Positions 42,840 through 51,934 are shown, counted from the stretch's first letter. The stretch is DNA of 64,000 nt from Micrococcaceae bacterium Sec5.1 (GCA_039636795.1 CP143430.1:4340001-4404000), one strand, 5' to 3'. Program-made: numbers and translations. Notes: generated by a model from the letters alone, not told the origin.

Positions 42840-44969
42840 ATGCACGAACAATCTGTGCCTTCAGCCATGCCCAAATTCAGGAGCAGCCCTCCACGCACGA
42901 GACCGATCGTCACCGCCGTCGTGCTTGTCATGCTGGCAGTACTGGCGGGCCAGTTCACTGCGATATCGCCCGCCGCGGCAGTGACTACCGGGAACGGTTC
43001 GCTGGTGTACTCACCGCCGGCGGGATCCTCGTTCAATCCGGAAGGCGGGCGCGCTGCAGGCACCACCTACGCCAAGGTCATCACCCTCAAGAACAACGGG
43101 ACGTCGAACGGCACACTGCTGGCCACCTTCGACAAATTGGTGCTGACGAACGGCGTCCAAAGCTATCCGATCCACCGCAGCACCGATAACGGCGCAACGT
43201 GGACCAAGGTCTCCGAAGTGAATCCGAGCATTGACTTCCCCGCCCTGACGCGGACGGCCCAGCCTTTTCTCTTCGAACTCCCCCAGCAGGTTGGTAACCT
43301 GCCCGCTGGTACGGTTCTGCTCACGGGCATGGTAATGCCCGGAGACCGCTCCAGCAGCAGGCTTGTTGTGTACAAGAGCCTCGACAAGGGCGTTACTTGG
43401 TCATACCAGAGCACCATCGACTCCGGCGGGCCGGCAGTCTACGATCCCAGCCCCACCTCCACCACGAGCACTGTTTGGGAACCCTCCCTGGCAATCGACG
43501 GCAACGGCGGACTCGTAGCCTATTTCTCTGATGAGCGGCAAAAGGCAAACGGCGTGCTCCAAGCCGTGTCTTACCGACGCTCAACTGATGGCGGCCTCAC
43601 CTGGGGTGCACTCGGCAATGTTTCTGCGCCGACAAACAACAGTGACCGCCCGGGCATGATCACAGTGACCAAGATGCAGGATGGCCGCTATCTGGCCACT
43701 TTCGAAGTGGTCAACCGTCCCAGCCAGTCGCAAAATACAGCGCCGGTCTACTTCAAGATCTCGCCTGATGGCCTGAACTGGTCGCCTGAAGCGAGCATCG
43801 GCACAAAAGTAGCTCTTAAAGACGGTCGAGGCATTGGATCCTCCCCCTTCGTCAGATGGGTTCCCACGGGCGGACCTAAAGGCATGGTCGTCATCGCCTC
43901 CAAATGGTCACTGGACACAGCCGGCAACATCGATGGCGGCCAGAACTTCTACGTCAACTACAACCTCGGCGACGGCCCCTGGGAACGGCTCCCCTACGCC
44001 GTCACCTACGACGCATCCGACACTCAAGGCGGGTCCTTCACCGGCTTCGCACAAGGCTTCGACACCAGCGTTGACGGCAGGACGCTCTACCAGGCCACCA
44101 ACGTTGAAAATCCTGCTACCACCTACAACGATGTTCGAGTCGGCTCGATCCCCCTCGACGCCCAGCAGTACGAAGCCGAACGCGCAGTCCGGCAGGATGC
44201 AGCCCTGGTGAGCGATCCGGATGCATCCAATGGCTCAAAAGTAGGCAACATTAACAATGCCGGCAGCTCGGTCACCTTCACCGTGAGGGTGCCAACTGCA
44301 GGAACCTACACACTGAATATGCGCTACACGAACGGAACCGGAGCAAACAGCTCGCACTCCGTCAAAGTCAACGGGGGCACATCGACTACGTTGAATTACC
44401 CGGCGACCGTCGACTGGGGACGCTACGGCTGGGTGCAGATGACGGCTACCCTGGCGGCCGGAGCCAACACGGTGTCCTTTACCAAGGGAACCTCTTTCGC
44501 CGAACTCGATGTCCTCCAAGTCTTCAACCCGTCCAGCAGCCTGGATCCGCAATTCCGGGTTACCAACCGCAACAGCGGTAAATCTCTGGAAATACTCAGC
44601 GCCCTAATAACCGATGGCGCGGGAGCCGGACAATGGGGAGATACCGGCAATGCCACACAGCTATGGAGCATCAAGCAAGCCACCGGCGGAATCCAGCTCA
44701 CGAACGTCAACAGTGGCAAGCTTCTCGAAATTGGCTCGGCAGCTACTGCCGATGGAGTTCAGGCGAGCCAGTGGGGACCCACAGGTAGCCCTACACAAGT
44801 CTGGTCACCGAGCGTCAGCGGCGGCTGGTGGAAACTCGCCAATGCCAACAGCGGGAAATTGCTGGAAATAGCTGGTGCTTCCACAGCTGATGGTGCCCAT
44901 GCCCAGCAATACACGGCCAACGGCTTCACCTGCCAGGAATGGAAGCTGAACCGCGAAGGAATTCAGTAA
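42840..44969 (+). CDS. Secreted GH93-like exo-arabinanase with CBM and ricin-type modules
   Basis: About 709 residues; ATG 42840 follows GGGAG at 5-base spacing (ATG 42828 is possible). Signal peptide with AVLAGQFTAISPAAA. A sialidase-like beta-propeller of about 400 residues follows, with several SxDxGxTW Asp-box repeats (STDNGATW, SLDKGVTW, STDGGLTW) and a WEPSL segment, fitting GH93-type exo-arabinanases. Then a CBM6/35-like beta-sandwich (YEAERAV ... FAELDVLQV) and a C-terminal ricin/CBM13-like triple repeat with NSGKxLEI three times. It would act outside on arabinan. Enzyme class is inferred, not proven. Confidence 0.72.
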   Translation: MHEQSVPSAMPKFRSSPPRTRPIVTAVVLVMLAVLAGQFTAISPAAAVTTGNGSLVYSPPAGSSFNPEGGRAAGTTYAKVITLKNNGTSNGTLLATFDKLVLTNGVQSYPIHRSTDNGATWTKVSEVNPSIDFPALTRTAQPFLFELPQQVGNLPAGTVLLTGMVMPGDRSSSRLVVYKSLDKGVTWSYQSTIDSGGPAVYDPSPTSTTSTVWEPSLAIDGNGGLVAYFSDERQKANGVLQAVSYRRSTDGGLTWGALGNVSAPTNNSDRPGMITVTKMQDGRYLATFEVVNRPSQSQNTAPVYFKISPDGLNWSPEASIGTKVALKDGRGIGSSPFVRWVPTGGPKGMVVIASKWSLDTAGNIDGGQNFYVNYNLGDGPWERLPYAVTYDASDTQGGSFTGFAQGFDTSVDGRTLYQATNVENPATTYNDVRVGSIPLDAQQYEAERAVRQDAALVSDPDASNGSKVGNINNAGSSVTFTVRVPTAGTYTLNMRYTNGTGANSSHSVKVNGGTSTTLNYPATVDWGRYGWVQMTATLAAGANTVSFTKGTSFAELDVLQVFNPSSSLDPQFRVTNRNSGKSLEILSALITDGAGAGQWGDTGNATQLWSIKQATGGIQLTNVNSGKLLEIGSAATADGVQASQWGPTGSPTQVWSPSVSGGWWKLANANSGKLLEIAGASTADGAHAQQYTANGFTCQEWKLNREGIQ

Positions 44970-44990
44970 CTAGTCTGTTTTTCCTGGACA

Positions 44991-45032
44991 TGAAGGACCC
45001 TCTGTACAGCTTTGCTTGCAGAGGGTCCTTCA
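44991..45032 (+). terminator. Terminator hairpin of the arabinan operon
   Basis: TGAAGGACCCTCTG (44991-45004) pairs perfectly with CAGAGGGTCCTTCA (45019-45032), a 14-bp stem with 14-base loop, 22 bases after the stop. The T-run is poor but a T-rich stretch precedes it. Confidence 0.75.
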
Positions 45033-45147
45033 TTATGTGCCGCCGCCCATCCACTTTCAGCCTCGGATGCAACGGATGAAAGTGGCTGGGTCCGTTGTTG
45101 AAAACTTAAAAGTCCAGGCAAAGTTCCTTTTGAAGGAAGTGATCGAA

Positions 45148-45705
45148 ATGGTCAAGATAGCGGTAGTTGTTGGGAGTACCCGTCCAGGGCGGCGAAGCAA
45201 GCAGGTGGCCGATTGGGTGCTGGAACGTGCGGTGGCCAAAGGCGGAGCCGAGTACGAACTGCTTGATTTGGCCGATTACAAACTGCCGCTGCTGGATGAG
45301 CCAATGCCTCCGTCAATGGGGAATTATCAGCACGAGCACACCAAGACCTGGGCGCGGGCCGTGGCCGAATTCGATGGCTACATATTTGTCACGGCCGAAT
45401 ACAACCACTCCGTTCCCGGAGCATTGAAGAATGCACTCGATTTCGTCTACGCCGAATGGAACAACAAGGCGGTTGGCTTTGTCTCGTATGGAAGTGCCGG
45501 TGGGGTGCGGGCGGTGGAAAACCTCCGCCTGATAGCAGGCGAACTCCAAATGGCCGACGTCCGGGCACAAGTGGCGCTGCCCTTTGCTACAGACTTTGAA
45601 GGTTTCACGACGTTCACCCCGAGTGCAACGGCGGAAGAGAACCTGGAGGTCCTCATTGACCAAGTCCTTGCCTGGTCGACGGCCCTGAAAACCATCCGTC
45701 ACTAA
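45148..45705 (+). CDS. NADPH-dependent FMN reductase
   Basis: About 185 residues from ATG 45148, with GAAGGAAG upstream; a frame reaching 45016 runs into the terminator. The FMN phosphate loop is VVGSTRPGRRSKQVADWV and the second loop AEYNHSVPGALKNALDF, a strong NADPH-dependent FMN reductase (flavodoxin-like) signature, followed by FVSYGSAGGVRAVENLR. It reduces FMN or quinones with NADPH. Stands alone. Confidence 0.9.
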   Translation: MVKIAVVVGSTRPGRRSKQVADWVLERAVAKGGAEYELLDLADYKLPLLDEPMPPSMGNYQHEHTKTWARAVAEFDGYIFVTAEYNHSVPGALKNALDFVYAEWNNKAVGFVSYGSAGGVRAVENLRLIAGELQMADVRAQVALPFATDFEGFTTFTPSATAEENLEVLIDQVLAWSTALKTIRH

Positions 45706-45745
45706 CACGTCTGGTTCAGTAGGAGACCCATCGGGCTGCGGCCGC

Positions 45746-46123
45746 TCAGGGCTGGATGTGACGCTTCAATGCATCCAGCGTCGTCTCTGGCGAGGTGTTG
45801 AAGCAGAACATGATTCCCGGCGATTCGGCGTTGCACGCGTTGATAACCCGTTCGAAGAGTTCCGTGTACTCCGGGACCATCCTGATGCCACCACCGATCA
45901 TCACCAAGCCGAACTGATCACGGGCGAACGCTTCGCGAATCTCCGCTTCGGCCTCGTCCGGAGAGGTGCCGATCAGGCAGGACACAGCATCAAAATCTGC
46001 AGCGATGGTCGCCCCGAAGCCAGCCTCGATCCGCTCGGTCATGGTTGCCTCATCCAGTCCCGGCGGCAGTTTGCTGTAGTCAAGCGCCCGGGCATGGATT
46101 CCGACCATCAGGATTCGAGTCAT
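45746..46123 (-). CDS. Conserved small protein of unknown function
   Basis: About 125 residues from ATG 46123 (GTG 46132 is possible). It starts MTRILMVGIHARALDYS, and a central block FGLVMIGGGIRMVPEYTELFERVINA then GIMFCFNTSPETTLDALKRH suggests an alternating alpha/beta fold. No family recognised. It precedes SelO in the other order on the same strand; shared transcription with selO upstream is possible (87-base gap). Confidence 0.6.
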   Translation of the reverse strand: MTRILMVGIHARALDYSKLPPGLDEATMTERIEAGFGATIAADFDAVSCLIGTSPDEAEAEIREAFARDQFGLVMIGGGIRMVPEYTELFERVINACNAESPGIMFCFNTSPETTLDALKRHIQP

Positions 46124-46210
46124 GGTGCTCACTCTGCCACCCAAAGAAATGTTTGGTAAATAGCTGAGAAGGAACGCGACCCCCTGCTGGGAGGGGTCCT
46201 ACCACAAGGG

Positions 46211-47677
46211 CTATGTGCCGCAGAACGTCGTATAAGGGCCGAAGCTCTCCGGTGCCGGCGCGGCGTAGTGTTCCAAGCCCGCGCGTTCGCTAAATGGGTT
46301 TTCAACTGCTTCAAGCAACCGCTCCGCCGGACGGGTGTCCCCCTCCGTAGCCGCCGCAAGTGCTTCTTCCACCAAGTGGTTGCGGGGAATATAGATCGGA
46401 TTGACCCGGTCCATGGCATCACCATCAGGCGTGAGAGCACGCCAACGTTCCAGCCACGAATCGAACGCTGCCAGATCAAGAATCATGCGTCGAGTGGGTT
46501 CAGCCGGCCCGCGGGCGGCCTTTCCCAGGTTCCGGAAAAACGAGGTGTAGTCCGCGCGTGACTCCTGAACCAGCTCAAGCAGGTCATCCAGCAAAGGTGA
46601 GGCAACGCCGTCGTCAATTCCCTCAGGTAGCCCAAGCTTGGCCTTCATGCCGTTGAACCAGGCAGCGCTGTACTGCTGACGGAACCCGTTGAGTGCATCG
46701 ACGGCAAGGGCCACCGCCTGCTCCTCATCCTCATGGATAAGAGAGGCGAGGGACTCGGCGAAACGCGCAAGATTCCACTCGGCAACCAACGGCTGGTTGC
46801 GATAGGCATACCGTCCGGATTCATCAATGGAGCTGTATACCGCACCCGGATCGAAGCCTTCCATAAAGGCGCACGGACCATAATCGATGGTTTCGCCAGA
46901 CACAGTCATGTTGTCGGTGTTCATGACACCATGCACGAAACCGACGAGCATCCACTGGGCCACCAGCTTCGCTTGGACCGCAATGACGCCCTTTAGGAGA
47001 CCGAGGTAGCGGTTGGCTTCGCCAGCAGCGGACGGGTGGTGGCGTTCGATCGCGTGATCAGCAAGGCGGCGCAACAGATCCATGTCGTTGGTGGCTCTGG
47101 CGTATTGGAAACTGCCTACCCGCAGGTGACTGCTGGCAACCCGGGTCAGAACGGCGCCCGGTAGGAGAGTCTCGCGCTGAACCGGACGGCCCGTTGCGAC
47201 GACTGCCAGAGACCTCGTGGTGGGAATGGTCAGAGCATGCATAGCCTCGCTCACGATGTATTCGCGAAGCATGGGCCCAACCACCGCCTGGCCGTCGCCG
47301 TTCCGGGCAAAGGGAGTCCGCCCCGAGCCCTTGAGGTGGACGTCGCGGAGCTTCCCGTCAGCGCCGGCGATCTCACCCAACAGGAGGGCGCGCCCATCCC
47401 CCAAACGCGGTGAGTACCAGCCAAACTGGTGACCGGAGTATGCCATCGCCACCGGGGTTGCGTCCTCCGGGAGGGAATTACCGATCAGCAGCCGCACGCC
47501 CTCCGGGCTGCGGAGAAAACCGGGATCAAAACCGAGCTCGACGGCGAGCGCCTCGTTGAGAACCAGAAGCTGGGGATCAGGGGCTTCCTCCGCCCGCCAA
47601 GGAATAACCATCTCAGGGAAGTCCCGCGCGAAATGGCCCTCAGAGGCGACGGTGGTATGCGCAATTTCGCTCATCAT
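46211..47677 (-). CDS. selO: Protein adenylyltransferase SelO (YdiU)
   Basis: A 488-residue pseudokinase-fold AMPylase. The signature is seen in [52 protein letters not shown] and [28 protein letters not shown], with the NTDN and DYG metal-binding parts. SelO transfers AMP to Ser/Thr/Tyr of proteins in redox stress. The usual C-terminal selenocysteine/Cys is here Cys in the last residues (FCGT). Start could be ATG 47677 or 47674. Confidence 0.95.
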   Translation of the reverse strand: MMSEIAHTTVASEGHFARDFPEMVIPWRAEEAPDPQLLVLNEALAVELGFDPGFLRSPEGVRLLIGNSLPEDATPVAMAYSGHQFGWYSPRLGDGRALLLGEIAGADGKLRDVHLKGSGRTPFARNGDGQAVVGPMLREYIVSEAMHALTIPTTRSLAVVATGRPVQRETLLPGAVLTRVASSHLRVGSFQYARATNDMDLLRRLADHAIERHHPSAAGEANRYLGLLKGVIAVQAKLVAQWMLVGFVHGVMNTDNMTVSGETIDYGPCAFMEGFDPGAVYSSIDESGRYAYRNQPLVAEWNLARFAESLASLIHEDEEQAVALAVDALNGFRQQYSAAWFNGMKAKLGLPEGIDDGVASPLLDDLLELVQESRADYTSFFRNLGKAARGPAEPTRRMILDLAAFDSWLERWRALTPDGDAMDRVNPIYIPRNHLVEEALAAATEGDTRPAERLLEAVENPFSERAGLEHYAAPAPESFGPYTTFCGT

Positions 47678-47717
47678 TCAAGGATAGCGATGCGGGAAGG
47701 GCCGCCGCAGGCGATGC

Positions 47718-48515
47718 CTAGATCATTCCACCGCGCGCGCCGATGATGAGTTCCAAGGAACGGAGCACAGCGAACGGGACAACGCCGCTGGTGCGCGGGT
47801 TTTGCGGCGACACTTTGTTGCAGATTTCAAAACGGTAATTCCCGCTGTTTCCTGAAGCCTCAATCAAGTGCGTCGTTAGCTCGGCCGCCGGGTCGGCCCT
47901 TACGGAAACGGCCACAGTGTCCCAGTCCTCTACTGCAAGGGCGACGGCGGCTGCCACGTTGAGCGACTTCGGGAACAATTTTGTGGCTCGGGCGGCGGAC
48001 CCTGCAAAGATCTCGATAGGGCCGGCAGTATTCCGAATGCGATCAGCCTCAACCTCGTCCATCCAGGGCTGAATCAGGGAACCCGGGAGCTTGGTTGTGG
48101 TTATCCTGACGGCGTCATAGCCCGTTGCGCGGGCGCCCGAAGCCAACAAGTCCAGGCCACCAATGGAGCCCGGGGTCAAGAAAAGCCTGCCAGGGCCTGC
48201 GGCGGACAATCGTTGTGAGAGGTCAGGGTCCGCAAGCGCCCCGAGTGATGTAGCGAGCAGGTCTACGCCCGCAGAAAGCACAGCCTCGCCATGCTCGACC
48301 AGGACCTCCTGCCCGGCACATTCAACCAGCAGGTCACAGCGCTCCAATGCTTGGTCCATCTCAAGCTGGGGTGCCGGCGCGTTGTCTATGGCGCTGCGGC
48401 AAATGATTCCCTCAAGCGTGGCCCCCTTGACTTTTCCAGCGGCAATGTCAGCAGCAACACGGGCCCCAATGGCTCCATGTCCGATGATTCCGATCCTGCG
48501 GGCTCCTGGCTTCAT
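47718..48515 (-). CDS. Aspartate dehydrogenase-like protein
   Basis: A 265-residue Rossmann dehydrogenase. It begins RRIGIIGHGAIGARVAADIA (NAD(P) motif), has VECAGQEVLVEHGEAVLSAG and GSIGGLDLLASGARATG, and a C-terminal part with FPKSLNVAAAVALA, all typical of the NadX/DUF108 aspartate dehydrogenase family. The reaction would be NAD(P)-dependent oxidative deamination of Asp, or reductive amination of an oxoacid. It follows the MarR gene by 46 bases in the same direction and belongs to the catabolic island, not to NAD synthesis genes. AAGGAATCG precedes the start. Confidence 0.85.
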   Translation of the reverse strand: MKPGARRIGIIGHGAIGARVAADIAAGKVKGATLEGIICRSAIDNAPAPQLEMDQALERCDLLVECAGQEVLVEHGEAVLSAGVDLLATSLGALADPDLSQRLSAAGPGRLFLTPGSIGGLDLLASGARATGYDAVRITTTKLPGSLIQPWMDEVEADRIRNTAGPIEIFAGSAARATKLFPKSLNVAAAVALAVEDWDTVAVSVRADPAAELTTHLIEASGNSGNYRFEICNKVSPQNPRTSGVVPFAVLRSLELIIGARGGMI

Positions 48516-48561
48516 TCGATTCCTTGCTTGATGGAGTGGATGGACGAACCCGCGCCGTGAT

Positions 48562-49119
48562 CTAGACGTTCAGCGTAAGTTCGTCCGCGGAGGAAGCCTT
48601 CGGGTCATAGGCGACGATGGAGGCTTCGGTTTTTTTCAGTAGCAGCGCCAGTTGTTCGATCTCCTTGGCGGTCAGGCCGGCGAGCATATTGCGCTGCGTT
48701 TCCAGATGCTTTGAAATGACCTCGTCAATGAGCTCCTTGCCATGGTCCGTCATCTGGGCGTAGACCACCCGACGATCCTCCTTCGACCGAACCCGCTCAA
48801 TGAGGTTTTGTTCCTCCATACGGTCCAGCCGGAAGGTGATACCGCCCGTAGTCAGCATGGACGAACTCGCCAATTCACCAGCCGTCTTCCTGTGCGGCGG
48901 GCCGGATCGACGCAAGTTCGCCAAAACATCAAAGGATGCCAACGTGAGCCCGTACTCCTCATAGTTCACATCCTGCACAGCTCGCTGCCGCGCCACCAGG
49001 CTCTGCAAGCGGCCAAAGACGCCGATGGTCTTGGGATCAAGGTCCGGGCGTTCGCGGTGCCAGTCCTCAATAATGGCGTCCACGGCGTCCGTGTCAGTGT
49101 TCCGCGATTCGGTGGTCAT
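48562..49119 (-). CDS. MarR family regulator of the catabolic island
   Basis: About 185 residues from ATG 49119 with AAGGAG upstream (ATG 49137 is possible; a frame to 49431 is unsupported). N-terminal dimerisation helices, then winged helix with RKTAGELASSSMLTTGGITFRLDRME and wing SKEDRRVVYAQMT. Divergent from the cupin gene with a candidate palindrome between. Its position at the island edge, and a related motif in the ALDH promoter, make it a probable regulator of the pathway. The ligand is probably an aromatic intermediate. Confidence 0.85.
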   Translation of the reverse strand: MTTESRNTDTDAVDAIIEDWHRERPDLDPKTIGVFGRLQSLVARQRAVQDVNYEEYGLTLASFDVLANLRRSGPPHRKTAGELASSSMLTTGGITFRLDRMEEQNLIERVRSKEDRRVVYAQMTDHGKELIDEVISKHLETQRNMLAGLTAKEIEQLALLLKKTEASIVAYDPKASSADELTLNV

Positions 49120-49225
49120 GCGCACTCTCTCCTTCATTCGGTCTAAGCATCTTAACACTGAGCTTCCCAACGAACGCAGCAAATTTTGAGCACTTTCCAC
49201 CGGCATCTTGCAGCACCTCCCATTA

Positions 49226-49243
49226 TATCTTAGTCTTGAGATA
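49226..49243. promoter_or_regulatory. MarR operator candidate
   Basis: TATCTTA (49226-49232) and TGAGATA (49237-49243) form an inverted repeat with one mismatched pair and a 4-base centre, between the divergent marR and cupin genes. The half-site TATCTT recurs near the ALDH promoter at 60181-60199. Confidence 0.55.
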
Positions 49244-49318
49244 GTTAGAGTCGAGGGAGATCGAATCCACGCTGACTCTTGCGAAATCTGGCAATTACCA
49301 ATCCGAGAGAGGTCCATC

Positions 49319-49837
49319 ATGAGCGACGTTATCGAAAGCAAGTTACCGGAACTTGAGGAGCTGATTGATTCGGCCATCGCCTCCCGTGAGAGCCGGGTTG
49401 TTGACTTCAATACCCTGAAATTCCAGACCAAAATGGGTGAAAAATTCCGGCGGGGACAGGTCCGCTACATCGGATCCGGAGCCACCGGAGACCACTCGGA
49501 CGATGGCAACATCCTCCAGGCGGAGCACTTCACCTTTTCCAACATGGTGCTGCCCGCCGGATGCGTAGGTCCTGAGCACACGCACCCGGACGTCGAAGAG
49601 GTGTTCTTTGTCCTCGAAGGAGAGGTGGAGTTCAGCGTGCACGACGTTGAAGACGGCAACAAGAAAGCAAGCCGCGTGCTGGGCTACCGCGATCTGATCC
49701 GGGTCCCGGCCGGCGTTCCCCGGAGTTTGCGCACTGTCAGCGACGTTGATGCAATCATTTGCGTGATCATCGGCGCCAAGAAGCCGGAGATCCCGTTCTA
49801 TCCGCCGACGTCGGAGATGTATGGCGTGACCCGCTAA
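49319..49837 (+). CDS. Cupin domain protein
   Basis: About 172 residues from ATG 49319 (GAGAGG upstream). The cupin box is GPEHTHPDVEEVFFVLEGEVEF, with His residues and Glu for a metal, then RDLIRVPAGVPRSLR as the second motif. The N-terminus has an amphipathic helix. Single-domain cupins in aromatic clusters are metal-dependent dioxygenases, isomerases or sensors; which one is not decidable here. It is transcribed away from the rest of the island and ends in a strong terminator. Confidence 0.8.
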   Translation: MSDVIESKLPELEELIDSAIASRESRVVDFNTLKFQTKMGEKFRRGQVRYIGSGATGDHSDDGNILQAEHFTFSNMVLPAGCVGPEHTHPDVEEVFFVLEGEVEFSVHDVEDGNKKASRVLGYRDLIRVPAGVPRSLRTVSDVDAIICVIIGAKKPEIPFYPPTSEMYGVTR

Positions 49838-49848
49838 ATCTCCAACAA

Positions 49849-49890
49849 CCCGGGCACCGGCCAATGCGGCCGGTACCCGGGTTTTGTTTT
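49849..49890 (+). terminator. Intrinsic terminator of the cupin gene
   Basis: CCCGGGCACCGGCC (49849-49862) pairs with GGCCGGTACCCGGG (49868-49881) with one mismatch, followed by TTTTGTTTT. Strong rho-independent terminator 11 bases after the cupin stop. Confidence 0.92.
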
Positions 49891-49913
49891 GCTGAATTTC
49901 TGGGTGCACAACG

Positions 49914-49955
49914 AAAGGGCCTGCAGCTCGAAGAGTTTCGAGCTGCAGGCCCTTT
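49914..49955 (-). terminator. 19-bp stem-loop ending the leftward catabolic operon
   Basis: AAAGGGCCTGCAGCTCGAA (49914-49932) and its exact complement (49937-49955) pair with a 4-base loop, directly after the Rieske gene stop at 49959. On the minus strand the stem ends in TTT. It faces the cupin terminator 23 bases away. Confidence 0.8.
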
Positions 49956-49958
49956 GGG

Positions 49959-51059
49959 CTAAGCGATTCCTTCTGAGAGGATTGCGGCCTGCTTCTGCGC
50001 ATCGGCATCATGCACCCGTCGGATCCTGGCTACTCCAAGATCGTGCTGATACAAGTGCTCGTCCTTATCTGCATCTGCAGCCAGCGCCTCCAACAATTCC
50101 CGGTCTTGTTCCAGGACCACCCAGTGCTTTTCTTCAAGGGTTGTCTTGTACATGAATCGCCAAACGTCCCGCTCCCAGTCGGAAACGGTCCGGGTACGCC
50201 AGTGGAAAACGGCCGAGGTATGGGCATCGATGGGAGTGGACATTCCTACGATGCCAAAGGAACCTCCGGGGCCCGCCGAATCGGCGTACGGGATCTCCAG
50301 GTCCACGTAGTCCATGGATTCACGGCAGTACTCCACCCAGTCAAAGTTCTTGCCGCGCTGGTCCGTTTTCTCAAAGAAGAATCCGCGGTCGGTCTCACGG
50401 ATGCGGAAGCGGGCACTGGTATCACCGCCAAACATGGAATGCGAGTCACGGTGGAGGAACGCACCGTGCATCGGATCCAGGACGTTGTCCATGTAGAAGC
50501 GCCACGGACTATTCCATTCCGCGTAGTTGGAGAACCAGGAAACCTCCGGGTTGTCCAGACGGTCCGGCAGCTTGAACTCCGTCACCTCGGAGTCCTCGGT
50601 CAAGGGCATGAAGGCAAAGATCATGTCAGCGCCTTCCTCCACAGCCAGCGACGCGGTCACCGTCTTGCCCTCGAGTGCGCAGCCCGGCATGCCGGGAACC
50701 GAAACCACCGTGCCGTCACCGTTCACCTGAACGCCGTGATACTTGCAGGCCACCCGGTCCCCGAGGTGTTGGCCCACGGACAAGGGTGCGCTGCGGTGGG
50801 GACAGCGATCCTCCAACATCCGGATTTGCCCCCTGGCATCACGGAACAGCAGCCAATCCACGCCCAGCCGCCGGACTTTGACCATGTCCCCGGGGCCAAC
50901 GAATCGCGACGGGTAGATGGGATACCAGCGATCCCTCAGTCCCGTGGCAGCCAGTTCGGAGGCGTCGAGTTGGCGGCGCGTGCCGACCACAGTTTTGGTC
51001 TTGGCCCTGCCGGCCCTGACTCCGGCTCCGGCTGGAGCGCTTGCAGTTGCAGTTGTCAT
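49959..51059 (-). CDS. Rieske-type ring-hydroxylating oxygenase, alpha subunit
   Basis: A 366-residue oxygenase. The Rieske [2Fe-2S] centre is C86, H88 in CPHR and C105, H108 in CKYHG, and mononuclear iron ligands H198 and H203 with bridging D195 are in NVLDPMHGAFLH. Length and lack of a beta subunit gene fit the phthalate dioxygenase / O-demethylase type that works with a one-protein reductase, found here at 57149. It would dihydroxylate or demethylate an aromatic ring. Last gene of the leftward train, 3 bases after the small HTH gene. Confidence 0.92.
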   Translation of the reverse strand: MTTATASAPAGAGVRAGRAKTKTVVGTRRQLDASELAATGLRDRWYPIYPSRFVGPGDMVKVRRLGVDWLLFRDARGQIRMLEDRCPHRSAPLSVGQHLGDRVACKYHGVQVNGDGTVVSVPGMPGCALEGKTVTASLAVEEGADMIFAFMPLTEDSEVTEFKLPDRLDNPEVSWFSNYAEWNSPWRFYMDNVLDPMHGAFLHRDSHSMFGGDTSARFRIRETDRGFFFEKTDQRGKNFDWVEYCRESMDYVDLEIPYADSAGPGGSFGIVGMSTPIDAHTSAVFHWRTRTVSDWERDVWRFMYKTTLEEKHWVVLEQDRELLEALAADADKDEHLYQHDLGVARIRRVHDADAQKQAAILSEGIA

Positions 51060-51062
51060 GTC

Positions 51063-51281
51063 CTACTCTCCCAGTCGTCGCATTTCGGAACGGAATCGGG
51101 TTTCATCCCAGGGGTGCCCGTCCGGGGCGTTCAGGCCCAAATTGTTCAACCCCGAGATGATGGCCGGGAGCTCGTGGCTACCACTGGCAAAAATCTCGGA
51201 CAGGGCTCCGGCCAGCTTCAGTTCATAAGGATTGGGCGGACCCACCCGGGACTGGTTGGCTTCAAGATATTGTTCAGGCAC
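51063..51281 (-). CDS. Small recombinase-like HTH protein next to the oxygenase
   Basis: A 72-residue protein from GTG 51281 with AGGAGGAACCC upstream. The sequence has LAGALSEIFASGSHELPAIISGLNNLGL and DGHPWDETRFRSEMRRLGE, which looks like the short 'recombinase-like helix-turn-helix' protein often annotated next to Rieske oxygenases. No enzymatic residue is apparent. It overlaps the hydrolase-like gene by 8 bases and is 3 bases before the oxygenase, so the three are translated together. Role unknown, perhaps an oxygenase partner. Confidence 0.65.
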   Translation of the reverse strand: MPEQYLEANQSRVGPPNPYELKLAGALSEIFASGSHELPAIISGLNNLGLNAPDGHPWDETRFRSEMRRLGE

Positions 51282-51918
51282 TGGGTTCCTCCTGTGTTTG
51301 GGCGACAGTGTGCAGACCTTCAGCGATGTTCATGAATGATCTGCTCCACTCGTTGAATGAGTGAGATCGGCTCTGGTGTGCTGGAACGGCGGTGTTGTCG
51401 ATGATGACAAAAACACCGTTACTGATGCCGCCAGCGATGCTTTGCGGTATGGAGATATCGGTATGGATGTCAGGCGCAGCGGCGATGACCAACGACGGCG
51501 CCCGCACCCGCCGGAGCATGGCCACAAATCCCTCAAGAGACATGTCCACCAGCGGGTCACCGAGGATGAGGCTCTTGACCTGCTGCGGGTGCAGCGCAGC
51601 AAGCATGATGGCCCCGTATGCAGCTGTTCCGCTGGCCAGAATGTGGGCAGGACCCGACGTTGACTCGTGAAGCGCGGACGAGGCTGCTTGAACCCATTCG
51701 TCCGTCTGTCCGGGCGGACCGGTGACGTCCAAAGTAAGGCCGATTCGGGGTTCCCAGGCACGGGCTCCCAATGCGTCGAGCTGATGGGCAAACCATTCGT
51801 CTGCTCCCCCGCCACCGTGCAAGCACACGACATCATGCTGTGGCATGACATCGCGGAGTGGCATGATGTCGCCGGGCGCATGGCCAAGGCGCGGATCTAC
51901 TTCCGTACTTGAATTCAT
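51274..51918 (-). CDS. Alpha/beta-hydrolase-like protein without nucleophile Ser
   Basis: About 214 residues from ATG 51918 (AGGAGAGCAC upstream). The fold is recognised by VVCLHGGGGADEWFAHQLDAL and AIMLAALHPQQVKSLILGDPLV. The nucleophile elbow, normally GxSxG, reads G97-T-A99-A-Y, with Ala in the Ser position, and no clear catalytic His follows. So it is likely non-hydrolytic: a binding protein, or an enzyme using another mechanism. It sits in the oxygenase train 16 bases after the ThDP enzyme gene. Confidence 0.7.
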   Translation of the reverse strand: MNSSTEVDPRLGHAPGDIMPLRDVMPQHDVVCLHGGGGADEWFAHQLDALGARAWEPRIGLTLDVTGPPGQTDEWVQAASSALHESTSGPAHILASGTAAYGAIMLAALHPQQVKSLILGDPLVDMSLEGFVAMLRRVRAPSLVIAAAPDIHTDISIPQSIAGGISNGVFVIIDNTAVPAHQSRSHSFNEWSRSFMNIAEGLHTVAQTQEEPSA

Positions 51919-51934
51919 GTGCTCTCCTGCTCCT

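Noticed and set aside
46178..46198. GACCCC/GGGGTC hairpin after selO
   Set aside because: Only a 6-bp stem with no T-run on the minus strand; not convincing as a terminator.
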